A DNA stretch of 7,071 nucleotides. Source: Pediococcus sp. Lineage in GTDB: Bacteria > Bacillota > Bacilli > Lactobacillales > Lactobacillaceae. The translations under genes and the position numbers were made by a program. The stretch spans positions 1 through 7,071 of the forward strand of contig JALAGR010000200.1 of NCBI GenBank assembly GCA_022712335.1, given 5' to 3'. Below the pieces are notes generated by a model. That model did not search any database and was not told the origin of the DNA. It worked only from the letters and a program-made list of their open reading frames with translations. Shown here piece by piece: positions 1 through 6,800 of this stretch (positions within the stretch are counted from its first letter, which is position 1; each line of letters starts with the position of its first letter).

Positions 1-1347
1 AACTTTGAGGCTATTCGAGGTGAAGCTAAAACGTTGCAAGAGATACAAGCAATTGACGAAACAACAATTGACGAAGAATATCTTGACGATTTTAGAGAAC
101 TAAAACAGCAAATTACTGTTTATTTAGAAAAAGGGCCAGAATATCTATTTGATTCTGCATTATTTCACCGAATGCAAACATATTTGGGAGGTAAGCGAGT
201 AGATAAAAATGGAAATAAGATTTATGGACAATATGATCTCGTAAAAATATTAACTGATCAAGCATTATCATCTGTTAAGTGGCTGGAAAAAATTGGCATT
301 GAGTTTGATAAAAAAGATGTTGCGATGCCAGTAGGAGCTTTATGGCGTAGAGGACATAAACCACTAAAAAATGAAGGATATGCTTATGTTTCCGCCTTAA
401 GAGAATTTGTTGAAAGTAACGGTGGGAAAATTCTTACGGACACAGCAGTAAAATCGCTGATTACGGAAAATAATCAAGTGAAAGGAATTATTGGTAGTGG
501 TTTAAATGACCAAAAAATTACTATTCATGCTCAAGGAGTTATTCTAGCTACTGGTGGCTTTGGAGCCAATACGAAAATGTTGAAACAATATAATACTTAT
601 TGGACTGAAATAGAAGATGATATTAAAACATCTAATTCACCAGCCATTACAGGAGATGGAATTCTACTTGGCCAAAGTGTAGGCGCTGATTTAGTCGGGA
701 TGGGATTTTCACAAATGATGCCCGTTTCAGATCCTGAAACGGGTGAACTATTTACAGGTCTGCAAGTACCACCTCAAAACTTTGTTATGGTAAATCAAGA
801 TGGGAAACGATTCGTTAATGAATATGGTAGTCGAGATCAATTAACACAGGCTGCTATTGATAATGGTGGTTTATTCTATCTAATTGCTGATGAAGAAATT
901 AAAAAGACGGCTTACAATACCAGTCAAGAAAAAATTGATCAACAAGTTGCAGATGGAACTCTATTTAGGGCGGATTCTTTGGAAGAGTTAGCAAAACAAT
1001 TAGGAATGGAAGCTCCAATCTTAAAAGCGACTATCGATGAATACAATCAATATGCTGATGAAGGATTTGATCCTAAGTTTGGAAAAGACGTTTTTGATTT
1101 GAAAGTTCTCGTGCCACCATTTTATGCGACACCTCGAAAACCGGCTGTTCATCATACGATGGGCGGGTTGAAGATTGACACGCAGACTCATGTTTTAAAT
1201 GAATCGGGTCAAAGGATTAAAGGGTTATATGCTGCAGGAGAAGTTGCCGGAGGGATTCATGCTGGAAACCGACTTGGAGGAAACTCTTTGACAGATATAT
1301 TTACATTTGGACGTATTGCCGGCAGAACGGCTGTTAATGAAATGTAA
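1..1347 (+). CDS. Fumarate reductase-like FAD flavoprotein (2-enoate reductase), 5'-truncated
   Basis: The C-terminal 448 residues of a soluble flavocytochrome c/fumarate reductase-type flavoprotein. The frame is open at base 1, so the start, the N-terminal FAD dinucleotide fold and any fused flavin domain lie outside the window; the TTG at 34 is internal. Family members reduce the C=C bond of fumarate or related unsaturated acids using FAD, in anaerobic electron disposal. Visible in the fragment: WRRGHKP (115-121), the FAD-binding ILATGGFG (181-188), GKRFVNE (268-274), SRD with the likely catalytic acid Arg278, VHHTMGG (383-389, His384), LYAAGEV, and NRLGGN (423-428, Arg424). Compared with Shewanella Fcc3 (recalled alignment), Arg278, His384 and Arg424 match R402, H504 and R544, but the H365 position reads QMMP (238-241), with Met for His. 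The true substrate is therefore uncertain and may not be fumarate. Nothing follows the flavoprotein domain at the C-terminus. The family is sure; the substrate is not. Confidence 0.9.
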   Translation, partial: NFEAIRGEAKTLQEIQAIDETTIDEEYLDDFRELKQQITVYLEKGPEYLFDSALFHRMQTYLGGKRVDKNGNKIYGQYDLVKILTDQALSSVKWLEKIGIEFDKKDVAMPVGALWRRGHKPLKNEGYAYVSALREFVESNGGKILTDTAVKSLITENNQVKGIIGSGLNDQKITIHAQGVILATGGFGANTKMLKQYNTYWTEIEDDIKTSNSPAITGDGILLGQSVGADLVGMGFSQMMPVSDPETGELFTGLQVPPQNFVMVNQDGKRFVNEYGSRDQLTQAAIDNGGLFYLIADEEIKKTAYNTSQEKIDQQVADGTLFRADSLEELAKQLGMEAPILKATIDEYNQYADEGFDPKFGKDVFDLKVLVPPFYATPRKPAVHHTMGGLKIDTQTHVLNESGQRIKGLYAAGEVAGGIHAGNRLGGNSLTDIFTFGRIAGRTAVNEM

Positions 1348-1349
1348 CC

Positions 1350-1410
1350 AAAAATAAGGATCAACGTCATCCGCGAGAAATCTCGTGGCAACGTTAATCC
1401 TTATTTTTTT
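1350..1410. terminator. Bidirectional intrinsic terminator between convergent genes
   Basis: A long hairpin fills the gap between the flavoprotein gene (+) and the potassium channel gene (-). The outer arms, about 1350-1367 and 1391-1408, pair almost perfectly with one C/A mismatch at 1362. An inner stem CCGCGAG/CTCGTGG (1371-1377 with 1382-1388) closes on the loop AAAT. A T-run at 1403-1410 serves + strand transcription, and the A-run at 1350-1354 gives a U-run for - strand transcription. The stop codon of the channel gene (1401-1403) lies inside the right arm, so its last codons and its terminator share the same bases. Confidence 0.9.
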
Positions 1411-2153
1411 CGCGTATTTTTACGACGCTCTAAGTTGAGTTGGTGTTGGAGATGGTCAACTTTGTGGTCTAGTTGGTCAATTTTTTTGAAGAGCTTCGTC
1501 ATATCATCTTCTTGCGTATCAGCTTCGGAAGTGAAAAATCCGGTAATGGTACTGGTTAACAAACCGATAAAACCGACCCCACCAATCATCAAGAAAGCAG
1601 CGATAAATTTACCGATATTGGTAGTAGGTGAAATATCGCCATAACCTACAGTCGTTGCGGTCGTAATTGCCCACCACAAAGCGGCAGGATATGAAATACG
1701 TTCGACAACGGAGTAGAGTAGTGAACTTAAAACCAAAATAATCATACTGGCGGTAAAAAGATTTAGAAAGCCAGAAGTGTAGATGAAACGATGTACGGTT
1801 TTAGAAAATTTACCATCTAGCCCGAACCGCCATAGCAAATGATGGCTGCGAATCAAGCGGAAAACACGCCCAATCCGAAAAATTGCGAAAGCTGGGTGTA
1901 ATGGGATTAGTGACAATAGATCAAAAGTGTTATCAAAAAGATAGCGCTGTGCCTTTTTGTTTTTGGGCATCCGTGCAAAAAAATCAATCGCATAGATGAT
2001 CAAAAGTGCGTTCATTAGATGGATAACTAGCGCACTGTTCAAATTAATGCTCTTGGTGAAAAATGAAGCTGCCACTAATGTAAATGAAATAAAAGCAATC
2101 AAAGCTAGAAAACTATCATATAAAATTTGAAAATCTGTTTTATGTTTAATCAT
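1401..2153 (-). CDS. Voltage-sensor-type potassium channel (6TM, Ion_trans family)
   Basis: A 250-residue integral membrane protein predicted to conduct K+ across the cytoplasmic membrane as a tetramer. The selectivity filter TTVGYGD is at residues 167-173, preceded by the pore helix (about 154-166). Hydrophobic segments fit S1 (14-33), S2 (39-60), S3 (71-90), S4 (91-109), S5 (128-149) and S6 (179-207). S4 has arginine at every third position (R93, R96, R99, R102), as in voltage sensors, and acidic residues D57, D75 and D78 lie in S2/S3 where counter-charges are expected. The C-terminus (about 215-245) is charged with heptad-spaced Leu/Ile/Val and is likely a short tetramerising coiled coil. 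No RCK/TrkA-N domain is attached. The ATG at 2153 is preceded by AGGGG (2163-2167) with 9 bases between them, which supports this start. It is a monocistronic gene, convergent with the flavoprotein and divergent from asparaginase. The voltage dependence is inferred from S4 only. Confidence 0.93.
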   Translation of the reverse strand: MIKHKTDFQILYDSFLALIAFISFTLVAASFFTKSINLNSALVIHLMNALLIIYAIDFFARMPKNKKAQRYLFDNTFDLLSLIPLHPAFAIFRIGRVFRLIRSHHLLWRFGLDGKFSKTVHRFIYTSGFLNLFTASMIILVLSSLLYSVVERISYPAALWWAITTATTVGYGDISPTTNIGKFIAAFLMIGGVGFIGLLTSTITGFFTSEADTQEDDMTKLFKKIDQLDHKVDHLQHQLNLERRKNTRKK

Positions 2154-2180
2154 ATTTAAATTCCCCTAATTGATAGAATT

Positions 2181-2208
2181 ATTTTAACGCATTTTGGGGA
2201 GCTGTAAA
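2181..2208 (-). promoter_or_regulatory. Candidate sigma-A promoter of the potassium channel gene
   Basis: Read on the - strand, TTTACA (2208-2203) is followed by a 16-base spacer and TAAAAT (2186-2181). Each box differs from consensus by one base. It lies 28 bases before the channel start codon, upstream of the AGGGG ribosome binding site. Confidence 0.6.
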
Positions 2209-2229
2209 TAGCAAAGAAAATGATATGAT
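2203..2229 (+). promoter_or_regulatory. Possible promoter of the asparaginase gene (-10 TATGAT)
   Basis: TATGAT at 2224-2229 is a five-of-six -10 match upstream of the asparaginase start. The only -35 candidate at a workable distance (15 bases) is the weak TGTAAA at 2203-2208, whose complement is the -35 box of the divergent channel gene. Alternating TGATA repeats (2221-2235) make the exact box uncertain. Confidence 0.35.
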
Positions 2230-2247
2230 ATGAATATCTAATACTGA

Positions 2248-2252
2248 AGAGG
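2248..2252 (+). promoter_or_regulatory. Ribosome binding site that fixes the asparaginase start
   Basis: AGAGG lies 9 bases before the ATG at 2262. An in-frame TTG at 2256 is only 3 bases from it, too close to be used, so translation most likely starts at the ATG. Confidence 0.75.
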
Positions 2253-2261
2253 AATTTGACT

Positions 2262-3233
2262 ATGAAAAAAATATTAGCATTACATACGGGTGGGACGATT
2301 TCAATGTCCGCCAGCAACGATACAGTAAAGACAAATGAACAAAATCCACTTTTGGATAGCCAGTTTATCAACGAAAATATCGACTTGGTCAATGAGGTGA
2401 TTTTAAATAAGCCGTCAGAGCATATTACACCAGATGACATGCTGATTATTAAAAAAAGGGTCAAGAAGGCGATTGACGAAAAAGAATGCGATGGAATCGT
2501 GATAACACATGGAACGGATACGCTGGAGGAAACGGCGTACTTTTTGGACTTAACGATTGAAAATACGATTCCAGTAGTGCTTACTGGGGCAATGCGTTCT
2601 TCGAACGAGTTAGGCTCCGATGGTGTGTACAATTTCCAAAGTGCTATTTTGACTGCAGCCTCCGATGAAGCTAGCGGTAAAGGCGTTTTAGTCGTAATGA
2701 ATGATGAAATTCACACCGCCCGTTTCGTAACCAAAACCCACACGACCAACGTAAATACGTTTAGGACGCCAACTTTCGGTCCGCTCGGAATTGTTTACAA
2801 GCGTGACATTCGTTTCTTCCAAGCCTTAATCAATCAGCATGTTTGCGACATCGACCATCTTGAAAAAGGTGTTTACTTGATTAAAGCTTATGCGGGGATT
2901 CCAAAGGAAATTTTTGAAATTATGAATCGTCCTGAAACAAAGGGAATTGTAATTGAAGGTTTAGGTGCCGGAAATCTGCCAGTTGAAGTGGTGGAACCCA
3001 TTCAAGCGTTGATTGACAATGATATTACGGTAGTAATGGTTTCACGCTGTTACAATGGCTTAGCTGAACCCATCTACGATTATGCTGGTGGTGGAATCGA
3101 TCTCGAACGCATGGGAGTGGTCTTCTGCCAGGGGCTCAATGGACAAAAAGCGCGTCTTAAACTTCAGGTTGCGGTCAGCGGCGGCATGAATTCCAAAGAT
3201 ATTGCAAAGTATATGCGTGACGCGGTCTCATAG
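2262..3233 (+). CDS. ansA: L-asparaginase, cytoplasmic
   Basis: A 323-residue L-asparaginase that hydrolyses L-asparagine to aspartate and ammonia. The N-terminal amidohydrolase motif HTGGTIS (residues 8-14) supplies nucleophile Thr12. HGTDTLEET starting at 83 supplies Thr85 and Asp86, and FVTKTHTTN supplies Lys158, so the Thr-Thr-Asp-Lys set known from E. coli AnsB (T12, T89, D90, K162) is present. The C-terminal domain carries the QKARLKLQVA segment typical of the family. No signal peptide precedes the TGGT motif, so the enzyme is cytoplasmic; the length fits the usual 320-340 residues. The active-site loop after TGGTIS contains no tyrosine equivalent to AnsB Tyr25. pepO follows after 54 bases with no terminator between, so partial co-transcription is possible; asparagine breakdown and peptide breakdown are compatible roles. 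The gene symbol is by family resemblance, and glutaminase side activity cannot be judged. Confidence 0.94.
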   Translation: MKKILALHTGGTISMSASNDTVKTNEQNPLLDSQFINENIDLVNEVILNKPSEHITPDDMLIIKKRVKKAIDEKECDGIVITHGTDTLEETAYFLDLTIENTIPVVLTGAMRSSNELGSDGVYNFQSAILTAASDEASGKGVLVVMNDEIHTARFVTKTHTTNVNTFRTPTFGPLGIVYKRDIRFFQALINQHVCDIDHLEKGVYLIKAYAGIPKEIFEIMNRPETKGIVIEGLGAGNLPVEVVEPIQALIDNDITVVMVSRCYNGLAEPIYDYAGGGIDLERMGVVFCQGLNGQKARLKLQVAVSGGMNSKDIAKYMRDAVS

Positions 3234-3246
3234 ACCTAGATGAGTG

Positions 3247-3252
3247 TATAAT
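3247..3252 (+). promoter_or_regulatory. -10 box (TATAAT) of a likely pepO promoter
   Basis: A perfect TATAAT sits 35 bases before the pepO start codon in the 54-base gap after asparaginase. The -35 is poor: GTCTCA at 3225-3230, 16 bases upstream and overlapping the end of the asparaginase gene, matches three of six. pepO may therefore be transcribed both on its own and by read-through. Confidence 0.5.
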
Positions 3253-3287
3253 ACAAACTTAACAAGATTTGAAAGTGGGGAATTAAA

Positions 3288-5201
3288 ATGGCAAGTTCAA
3301 TTAAAGATGATTTTTATGATGCAGTAAATGGCGAATGGCTCGCAACTGCAGAAATTCCTTCGGATCATTCATCAACAGGAGGCTTCATGGACCTCGTTGA
3401 CGGTGTGGATGAGCATTTAATGGCAGATTTTGCTGAAATGCGTTCTGGTAAAAAAGAACCTAACACACCAGAATTAAAGGAATTTATTAAGTTTTATGAA
3501 ATCGCTGCTGATTTTGAAAAGCGTGATCAAGACGGAGTGAAGCCACTACTTCCTTACTTAAAACAGATTGAAGATTTGAAAAACTGGGATGACGTGAATG
3601 CAAATCTAAAAAAACTGGTTTTCAATGGTGTCGAACTTCCCGTTGATTTAGGGGTCGAACCCGATTTGAAGGGCGATGGCGCTGATAAACGCAACGTTCT
3701 TTGGGCCGGTGGTGTTAGTTTGATTCTTCCAGACAAGACTTATTACGATCAAGATAATCCATCTGGTCCACAGTTGATGCAAGTCTTTACGGACATGATG
3801 ATGCAACTATTGACGAAATTAGGTAAATCAAAAGACGAAGCTGAGGCCATCGTTGAAGGTGCCAAGCGTTTTGATGCTAGTTTAGCTCCGTTCCGTAAAA
3901 ATTCGGAAGAACTCAGTGATGTGGCTAAGCTCTACAATCCATGGGAATTCGATCAATTTGCGGATACAGTACAAAGCATCGACGTTAAAAAATTAGTTAG
4001 TGAATTAATCGGTACAGTCCCTGAAAAAATTATTATTACCGAACCTAAATTCTACGAAAATCTCAATCAAATTGCGAACGACGATACGTTCGAAGACTTC
4101 AAAAATTGGGCATACGTTAACATGGTACGTTCATTATCGGGCTACTTGAGTGAAGAATTCCGTCAAATCGGGGGTACTTTTGGTCGTGCACTATCTGGTC
4201 AACAAGAATCAATGCCGCAAGAAAAGAGTGCTTTCTATCTTGCTCGTCGGACTTTCAGCCAAGTAGTCGGTGAATACTATGGGCATCAATATTTTGGCGA
4301 AACTGCTAAAAAAGACGTCCATGATATGGTAGTTTCGATGATTGATGTTTACGAAAAGCGTTTGTCCGAAAATACATGGTTAGGTGATGCCACTCGAACC
4401 AAGGCGATCACTAAGTTACGTTCGTTGAAGATTCTCGTAGGTTATCCGGATGAATTAAAAGCCGTTTACAAGAAGCTTAAGACTAAAACAGCAGCTGATG
4501 GCGGAAGTTTGGTAGATAACGTTCAAGAATTTTCACGAATTTTCTTGGAAGATCAACTCGCTAAATTTGGCAAAGAAGTCGACCGTAGCGAATGGCATAT
4601 GAGTGCTGATACAGTAAACGCCTACTATTCACCAGAAGGTAATTTAATTTGTTTCCCAGCTGCGATTTTACAAGCACCATTTTACAGCTTAGAACAAACT
4701 GCTAGTCAAAACTATGGTGGAATCGGAGCCGTGATGGCGCATGAAATTTCCCATGCTTTTGATCCAAATGGTGCGTTCTTCGATGAATTTGGTAATATGG
4801 ATAACTGGTGGACAGAAGCGGATCTGGAACACTTCCATGAACTATCTGAAGCAATGGTGAAAGAATTTGATGGTCTTCCTTTTGCTGGTGGAAAAGTAAA
4901 TGGTAAGTTGGTCGTAACCGAAAATGTGGCTGATGACGGTGGTCTTAAAGCTGCTTTAGAAGCGGCTAAAGCAACTAAAGATGCCAACCTTGAAGAATTC
5001 TTTACCAATTGGGCCACGATTTGGCGCACGAAAGCAACTAAGCAACGTGAAGAACTTCTATTAGCAATCGATGTGCATGCCCCTTCAAAATTGCGTGCCA
5101 ACGTGCAAGTGAAGAACTTCCAAGAATTCTATGAAACATTCGATGTTCAAGAAGGCGACGGGATGTATCTTGCCCCTGAAGAACGCGTTCAAATCTGGTA
5201 A
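3288..5201 (+). CDS. pepO: Neutral endopeptidase PepO, M13 (neprilysin) family
   Basis: A 637-residue zinc metallo-endopeptidase that cuts oligopeptides, in lactic acid bacteria those taken up after casein or other protein digestion. The zinc site is HEISH (485-489), with the third ligand Glu545 in ENVADDGG (545-552) and Asp549 behind the histidines. The substrate-backbone motif NAYY (444-447) and the C-terminal VHAPSKLR with His597 and Arg603, spaced as neprilysin His711/Arg717, are all present. The large N-terminal helical M13 domain spans roughly residues 6-390. The protein starts MASSIKDDFYDAVNGEW without a signal peptide or membrane anchor, unlike animal neprilysins, so it acts in the cytoplasm; length is close to the lactococcal enzyme (about 627). 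GTGGGG at 3275-3280, 7 bases before the ATG, fixes the start. A strong terminator follows. All catalytic residues are intact, so it should be active. Confidence 0.97.
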   Translation: MASSIKDDFYDAVNGEWLATAEIPSDHSSTGGFMDLVDGVDEHLMADFAEMRSGKKEPNTPELKEFIKFYEIAADFEKRDQDGVKPLLPYLKQIEDLKNWDDVNANLKKLVFNGVELPVDLGVEPDLKGDGADKRNVLWAGGVSLILPDKTYYDQDNPSGPQLMQVFTDMMMQLLTKLGKSKDEAEAIVEGAKRFDASLAPFRKNSEELSDVAKLYNPWEFDQFADTVQSIDVKKLVSELIGTVPEKIIITEPKFYENLNQIANDDTFEDFKNWAYVNMVRSLSGYLSEEFRQIGGTFGRALSGQQESMPQEKSAFYLARRTFSQVVGEYYGHQYFGETAKKDVHDMVVSMIDVYEKRLSENTWLGDATRTKAITKLRSLKILVGYPDELKAVYKKLKTKTAADGGSLVDNVQEFSRIFLEDQLAKFGKEVDRSEWHMSADTVNAYYSPEGNLICFPAAILQAPFYSLEQTASQNYGGIGAVMAHEISHAFDPNGAFFDEFGNMDNWWTEADLEHFHELSEAMVKEFDGLPFAGGKVNGKLVVTENVADDGGLKAALEAAKATKDANLEEFFTNWATIWRTKATKQREELLLAIDVHAPSKLRANVQVKNFQEFYETFDVQEGDGMYLAPEERVQIW

Positions 5202-5219
5202 AAAATTAAGTTTAACTTC

Positions 5220-5253
5220 AAAAGACGAGCGCTAATCAGCGTTCGTCTTTTTT
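5220..5253 (+). terminator. Intrinsic terminator of pepO
   Basis: A ten-base-pair stem, GACGAGCGCT (5224-5233) with AGCGTTCGTC (5238-5247), has one G-T wobble and the loop AATC, followed by six Ts (5248-5253). The AAAA at 5220-5223 could extend pairing and give weak termination on the other strand. Confidence 0.92.
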
Positions 5254-5257
5254 AGCA

Positions 5258-5286
5258 CTTTTATAGCAAAACGCGAACTATAAAAG
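5258..5286. repeat. Perfect 9-bp inverted repeat, candidate operator upstream of the permease
   Basis: CTTTTATAG (5258-5266) is repeated as its exact reverse complement CTATAAAAG (5278-5286) with an 11-base spacer. It lies just after the pepO terminator and ends 31 bases before the permease -10 box. There is no T-run after it, so it is not a terminator; a regulator-binding site is the likelier reading. No regulator gene is present nearby. Confidence 0.5.
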
Positions 5287-5317
5287 ATAGCGCAACCATT
5301 TTTAAGCGTACTTTACT

Positions 5318-5323
5318 TATAAT
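5318..5323 (+). promoter_or_regulatory. -10 box (TATAAT) of the purine permease promoter
   Basis: A perfect TATAAT without a recognisable -35 at 16-18 bases (the region reads ACCATTT), which suggests dependence on an activator or other contacts. It would give a leader of about 60 bases. A weaker alternative is TTTACT (5312-5317) with TAGACT (5335-5340), spaced 17 bases. Confidence 0.5.
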
Positions 5324-5376
5324 TTGAATTGGTGTAGACTTTATTGTTGCTGCTTTTGATTTATATTCGAACTAAA

Positions 5377-5383
5377 AAGGGAG
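5377..5383 (+). promoter_or_regulatory. Ribosome binding site that fixes a TTG start for the permease
   Basis: AAGGGAG lies 8 bases before the TTG at 5392. The upstream in-frame TTG at 5344 has no Shine-Dalgarno sequence before it and would add a 16-residue stretch not typical of the family. Confidence 0.75.
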
Positions 5384-5391
5384 AAGAGACT

Positions 5392-6699
5392 TTGAAACAA
5401 ATTGCTAAATATTTTCAATTTGATAAATTGAAGACTAATTACAAAACAGAAATTATTGCTGGTATTACTACTTATATTTCAATGGTTTATATCATGTTTG
5501 TTAACCCCAACGTTTTGGGGGCATCAGGAATGGACAAAGGTGCAGTCTTTACAGCAACAGCACTTGCGAGTGCAATTGGCTGTTTCTTGATGGGAATTAT
5601 CGCTAACTATCCGATTGCTTCAGCACCTGCGCTAGGAATCAACGCGTTCTTCGCATATTCTGTAGTAATTGGGATGCATGTGCCTTGGCAGACGGCTTTA
5701 GCCGGTGTATTCGTTGCTTCATTGATTTTTGTATTAATTACCGTTTTTAAATTACGTGAATTGATTATTAACGCAATTCCAGCGGATTTGAAACATGCCA
5801 TTTCTTCCGGAATTGGTTTGTTCGTGGCTTTCCTCGGTTTAAGCCAGGGTGGTATTGTAGTTGCTAACAAAGAAACAATGGTGGGCTTAGGATCATTTCT
5901 TGTCCCATCAACTTGGATTACTGTTTTTGGATTAGTAGTTACGATTTTCTTGATGGTGCGTAAGGTTCCAGGAGCTATTTTTGTTGGAATGGTTTTAACA
6001 ACTATTTTTGGTCTATGTACTGGTGTGATTCATGCACCTGCACACATCGTCTCAGCTGCACCAAGTTTGAAACCAACTTTCTTGACGGCAATTTCGCATG
6101 TTGGAGATATTAATACGCTTCAACTTTGGGTGGTAGTTTTGACCTTCTTACTAGTAACCTTCTTTGATACAGCCGGTACCCTTGTTGGTTTGGCAACACA
6201 AGCAGGTTTTATGAAGGACAATAAGATGCCACGTGTGGGTAAAGCCCTCATGTCAGATTCAGCTTCAATGTTGACTGGTTCATTATTGGGAACATCTCCA
6301 GTTGGTGCTTTCGTTGAATCTTCAGCTGGTATTGCAGTTGGTGGACGCTCAGGATTTACCGTTGTGGTGACTGGAATCATGTTCATCTTGGGAATCTTCT
6401 TCTCACCATTATTGACAGTGGTGACTTCACAAGTTACGGCACCTGCACTAGTGATTGTTGGGGTATTGATGGCCCAACAAACACGTGAAATTTCATGGGA
6501 TAAATTAGAAATTGCCATTCCATCATTCTTGATTGTTATTGGTATGCCATTGACTTATAGTATCTCAGATGGGATTGCATTAGGGTTTATCACATATCCA
6601 ATCGCTATGATTGCTGCTAAACGAGGTAAGGAAGTGCATCCGTTGATGTACGCACTGTTCTTTGTTTTTATTGGCTTCATCGCGATTTTGAACGCTTAG
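5392..6699 (+). CDS. pbuG: Purine base permease (hypoxanthine/guanine type), AzgA-like NCS2 family
   Basis: A 435-residue polytopic membrane transporter for import of purine nucleobases by proton symport, feeding purine salvage. It starts MKQIAKYFQFDKLKTNYKTE, the usual short cytoplasmic N-terminus with the K-T-E-x-x-A-G-I-T-T-Y entry into the first helix. Family signatures in order: GINAFFAY (82-89) in the third helix region; FFDTAGTLVG with Asp259, the helix 8 acidic residue; and ESSAGIAVGGRSG beginning at Glu309, the helix 10 substrate-binding region. Hydrophobic stretches fit the 12-14 helix NCS2 fold, and length is normal for AzgA-type proteins (about 430-450). The start is a TTG, chosen because of the AAGGGAG site upstream. 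The leader carries no purine riboswitch; regulation may instead involve the inverted repeat and CGAAC sites upstream. Assignment to guanine/hypoxanthine rather than adenine is inferred from overall similarity, so the symbol is tentative. Confidence 0.92.
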   Translation: MKQIAKYFQFDKLKTNYKTEIIAGITTYISMVYIMFVNPNVLGASGMDKGAVFTATALASAIGCFLMGIIANYPIASAPALGINAFFAYSVVIGMHVPWQTALAGVFVASLIFVLITVFKLRELIINAIPADLKHAISSGIGLFVAFLGLSQGGIVVANKETMVGLGSFLVPSTWITVFGLVVTIFLMVRKVPGAIFVGMVLTTIFGLCTGVIHAPAHIVSAAPSLKPTFLTAISHVGDINTLQLWVVVLTFLLVTFFDTAGTLVGLATQAGFMKDNKMPRVGKALMSDSASMLTGSLLGTSPVGAFVESSAGIAVGGRSGFTVVVTGIMFILGIFFSPLLTVVTSQVTAPALVIVGVLMAQQTREISWDKLEIAIPSFLIVIGMPLTYSISDGIALGFITYPIAMIAAKRGKEVHPLMYALFFVFIGFIAILNA

Positions 6700-6721
6700 T
6701 GTGAAGTTTAAAAATATCATT

Positions 6722-6727
6722 TATAAT
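6722..6727 (+). promoter_or_regulatory. -10-like TATAAT abutting the hairpin before the RNase HI gene
   Basis: A perfect TATAAT lies 22 bases after the permease stop and directly before the hairpin left arm. The best -35 (GTGAAG, 6701-6706, 15-base spacing) is weak. It would start RNA at about 6734-6735 and could be the RNase HI gene's promoter, since none is seen downstream of the hairpin. Confidence 0.4.
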
Positions 6728-6790
6728 AGGAGTTATGCTAAAAGGAATTCGGGTTGAACAACAACCTTACCTTTGGCATATCTCCTTTTT
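6728..6790 (+). terminator. Long imperfect hairpin with T-run; terminator of the permease gene
   Basis: AGGAG (6728-6732) pairs with CTCCT (6782-6786), TATGC (6734-6738) with GCATA (6776-6780), AAAGG (6741-6745) with CCTTT (6770-6774), and GGTTG (6752-6756) with CAACC (6762-6766), closing on the loop AACAA. A T-T mismatch and an asymmetric internal loop interrupt it. A run of five Ts (6786-6790) follows. It fits a Rho-independent terminator, but its length and internal loop also fit a leader RNA of the RNase HI gene. Confidence 0.65.
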
Positions 6791-6800
6791 AAATTTATGA
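6735..6800 (+). CDS. Possible 21-codon leader ORF inside the hairpin
   Basis: ATG at 6735 opens a 21-codon frame (MLKGIRVEQQPYLWHISFLN plus a final Leu) ending at TGA 6798-6800, which overlaps the ribosome binding site of the RNase HI gene. The AGGAG at 6728-6732 is only 2 bases from the ATG, too close for good initiation, although a transcript from the TATAAT at 6722 would begin at or next to the ATG. I do not recognise the peptide. It may be an accident of the hairpin sequence. Confidence 0.2.
   Translation: MLKGIRVEQQPYLWHISFLNL

Noticed and set aside
34..36. TTG codon as the start of the flavoprotein gene
   Set aside because: The frame stays open to base 1 with family-like sequence, there is no ribosome binding site, and a start here would remove the FAD-binding fold. 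The gene is cut by the window edge.
1435..1644. 69-codon + strand frame opposite the potassium channel gene
   Set aside because: It overlaps the conserved pore and C-terminus of the channel on the other strand and has no recognisable product.
2156..2632. Long open frame on the - strand opposite the 5' part of asparaginase
   Set aside because: It lies opposite a well-supported enzyme gene, has no recognisable domain, and its low-complexity Ser/Ile/Phe content is typical of an antisense shadow.
4712..5101. Open frame on the - strand opposite the zinc-site region of pepO
   Set aside because: It is a mirror of conserved pepO codons, with Ser/Ala/Pro-rich content, no ribosome binding site and no known family.
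5241..5278. GTTCG (5241-5245) and CGAAC (5274-5278) as a paired PurR-type operator
   Set aside because: The first half is part of the pepO terminator stem, and neither the orientation nor the 28-base spacing fits the paired PurBox arrangement known from Bacillus.
5324..5391. Purine riboswitch in the permease leader
   Set aside because: The predicted leader is only about 60 bases and shows neither the conserved aptamer core nor its paired stems, nor a leader terminator.
5344..5391. N-terminal extension of the permease (MLLLLIYIRTKKGEET) from an upstream TTG
   Set aside because: It has no ribosome binding site, is close to the predicted transcript start, and the stretch contains the real ribosome binding site for the TTG at 5392.
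6120..6518. Open frame on the - strand opposite the permease (also 5607-5870)
   Set aside because: Both are antisense to membrane helices of a clear transporter gene, and no promoter or ribosome binding site was seen.
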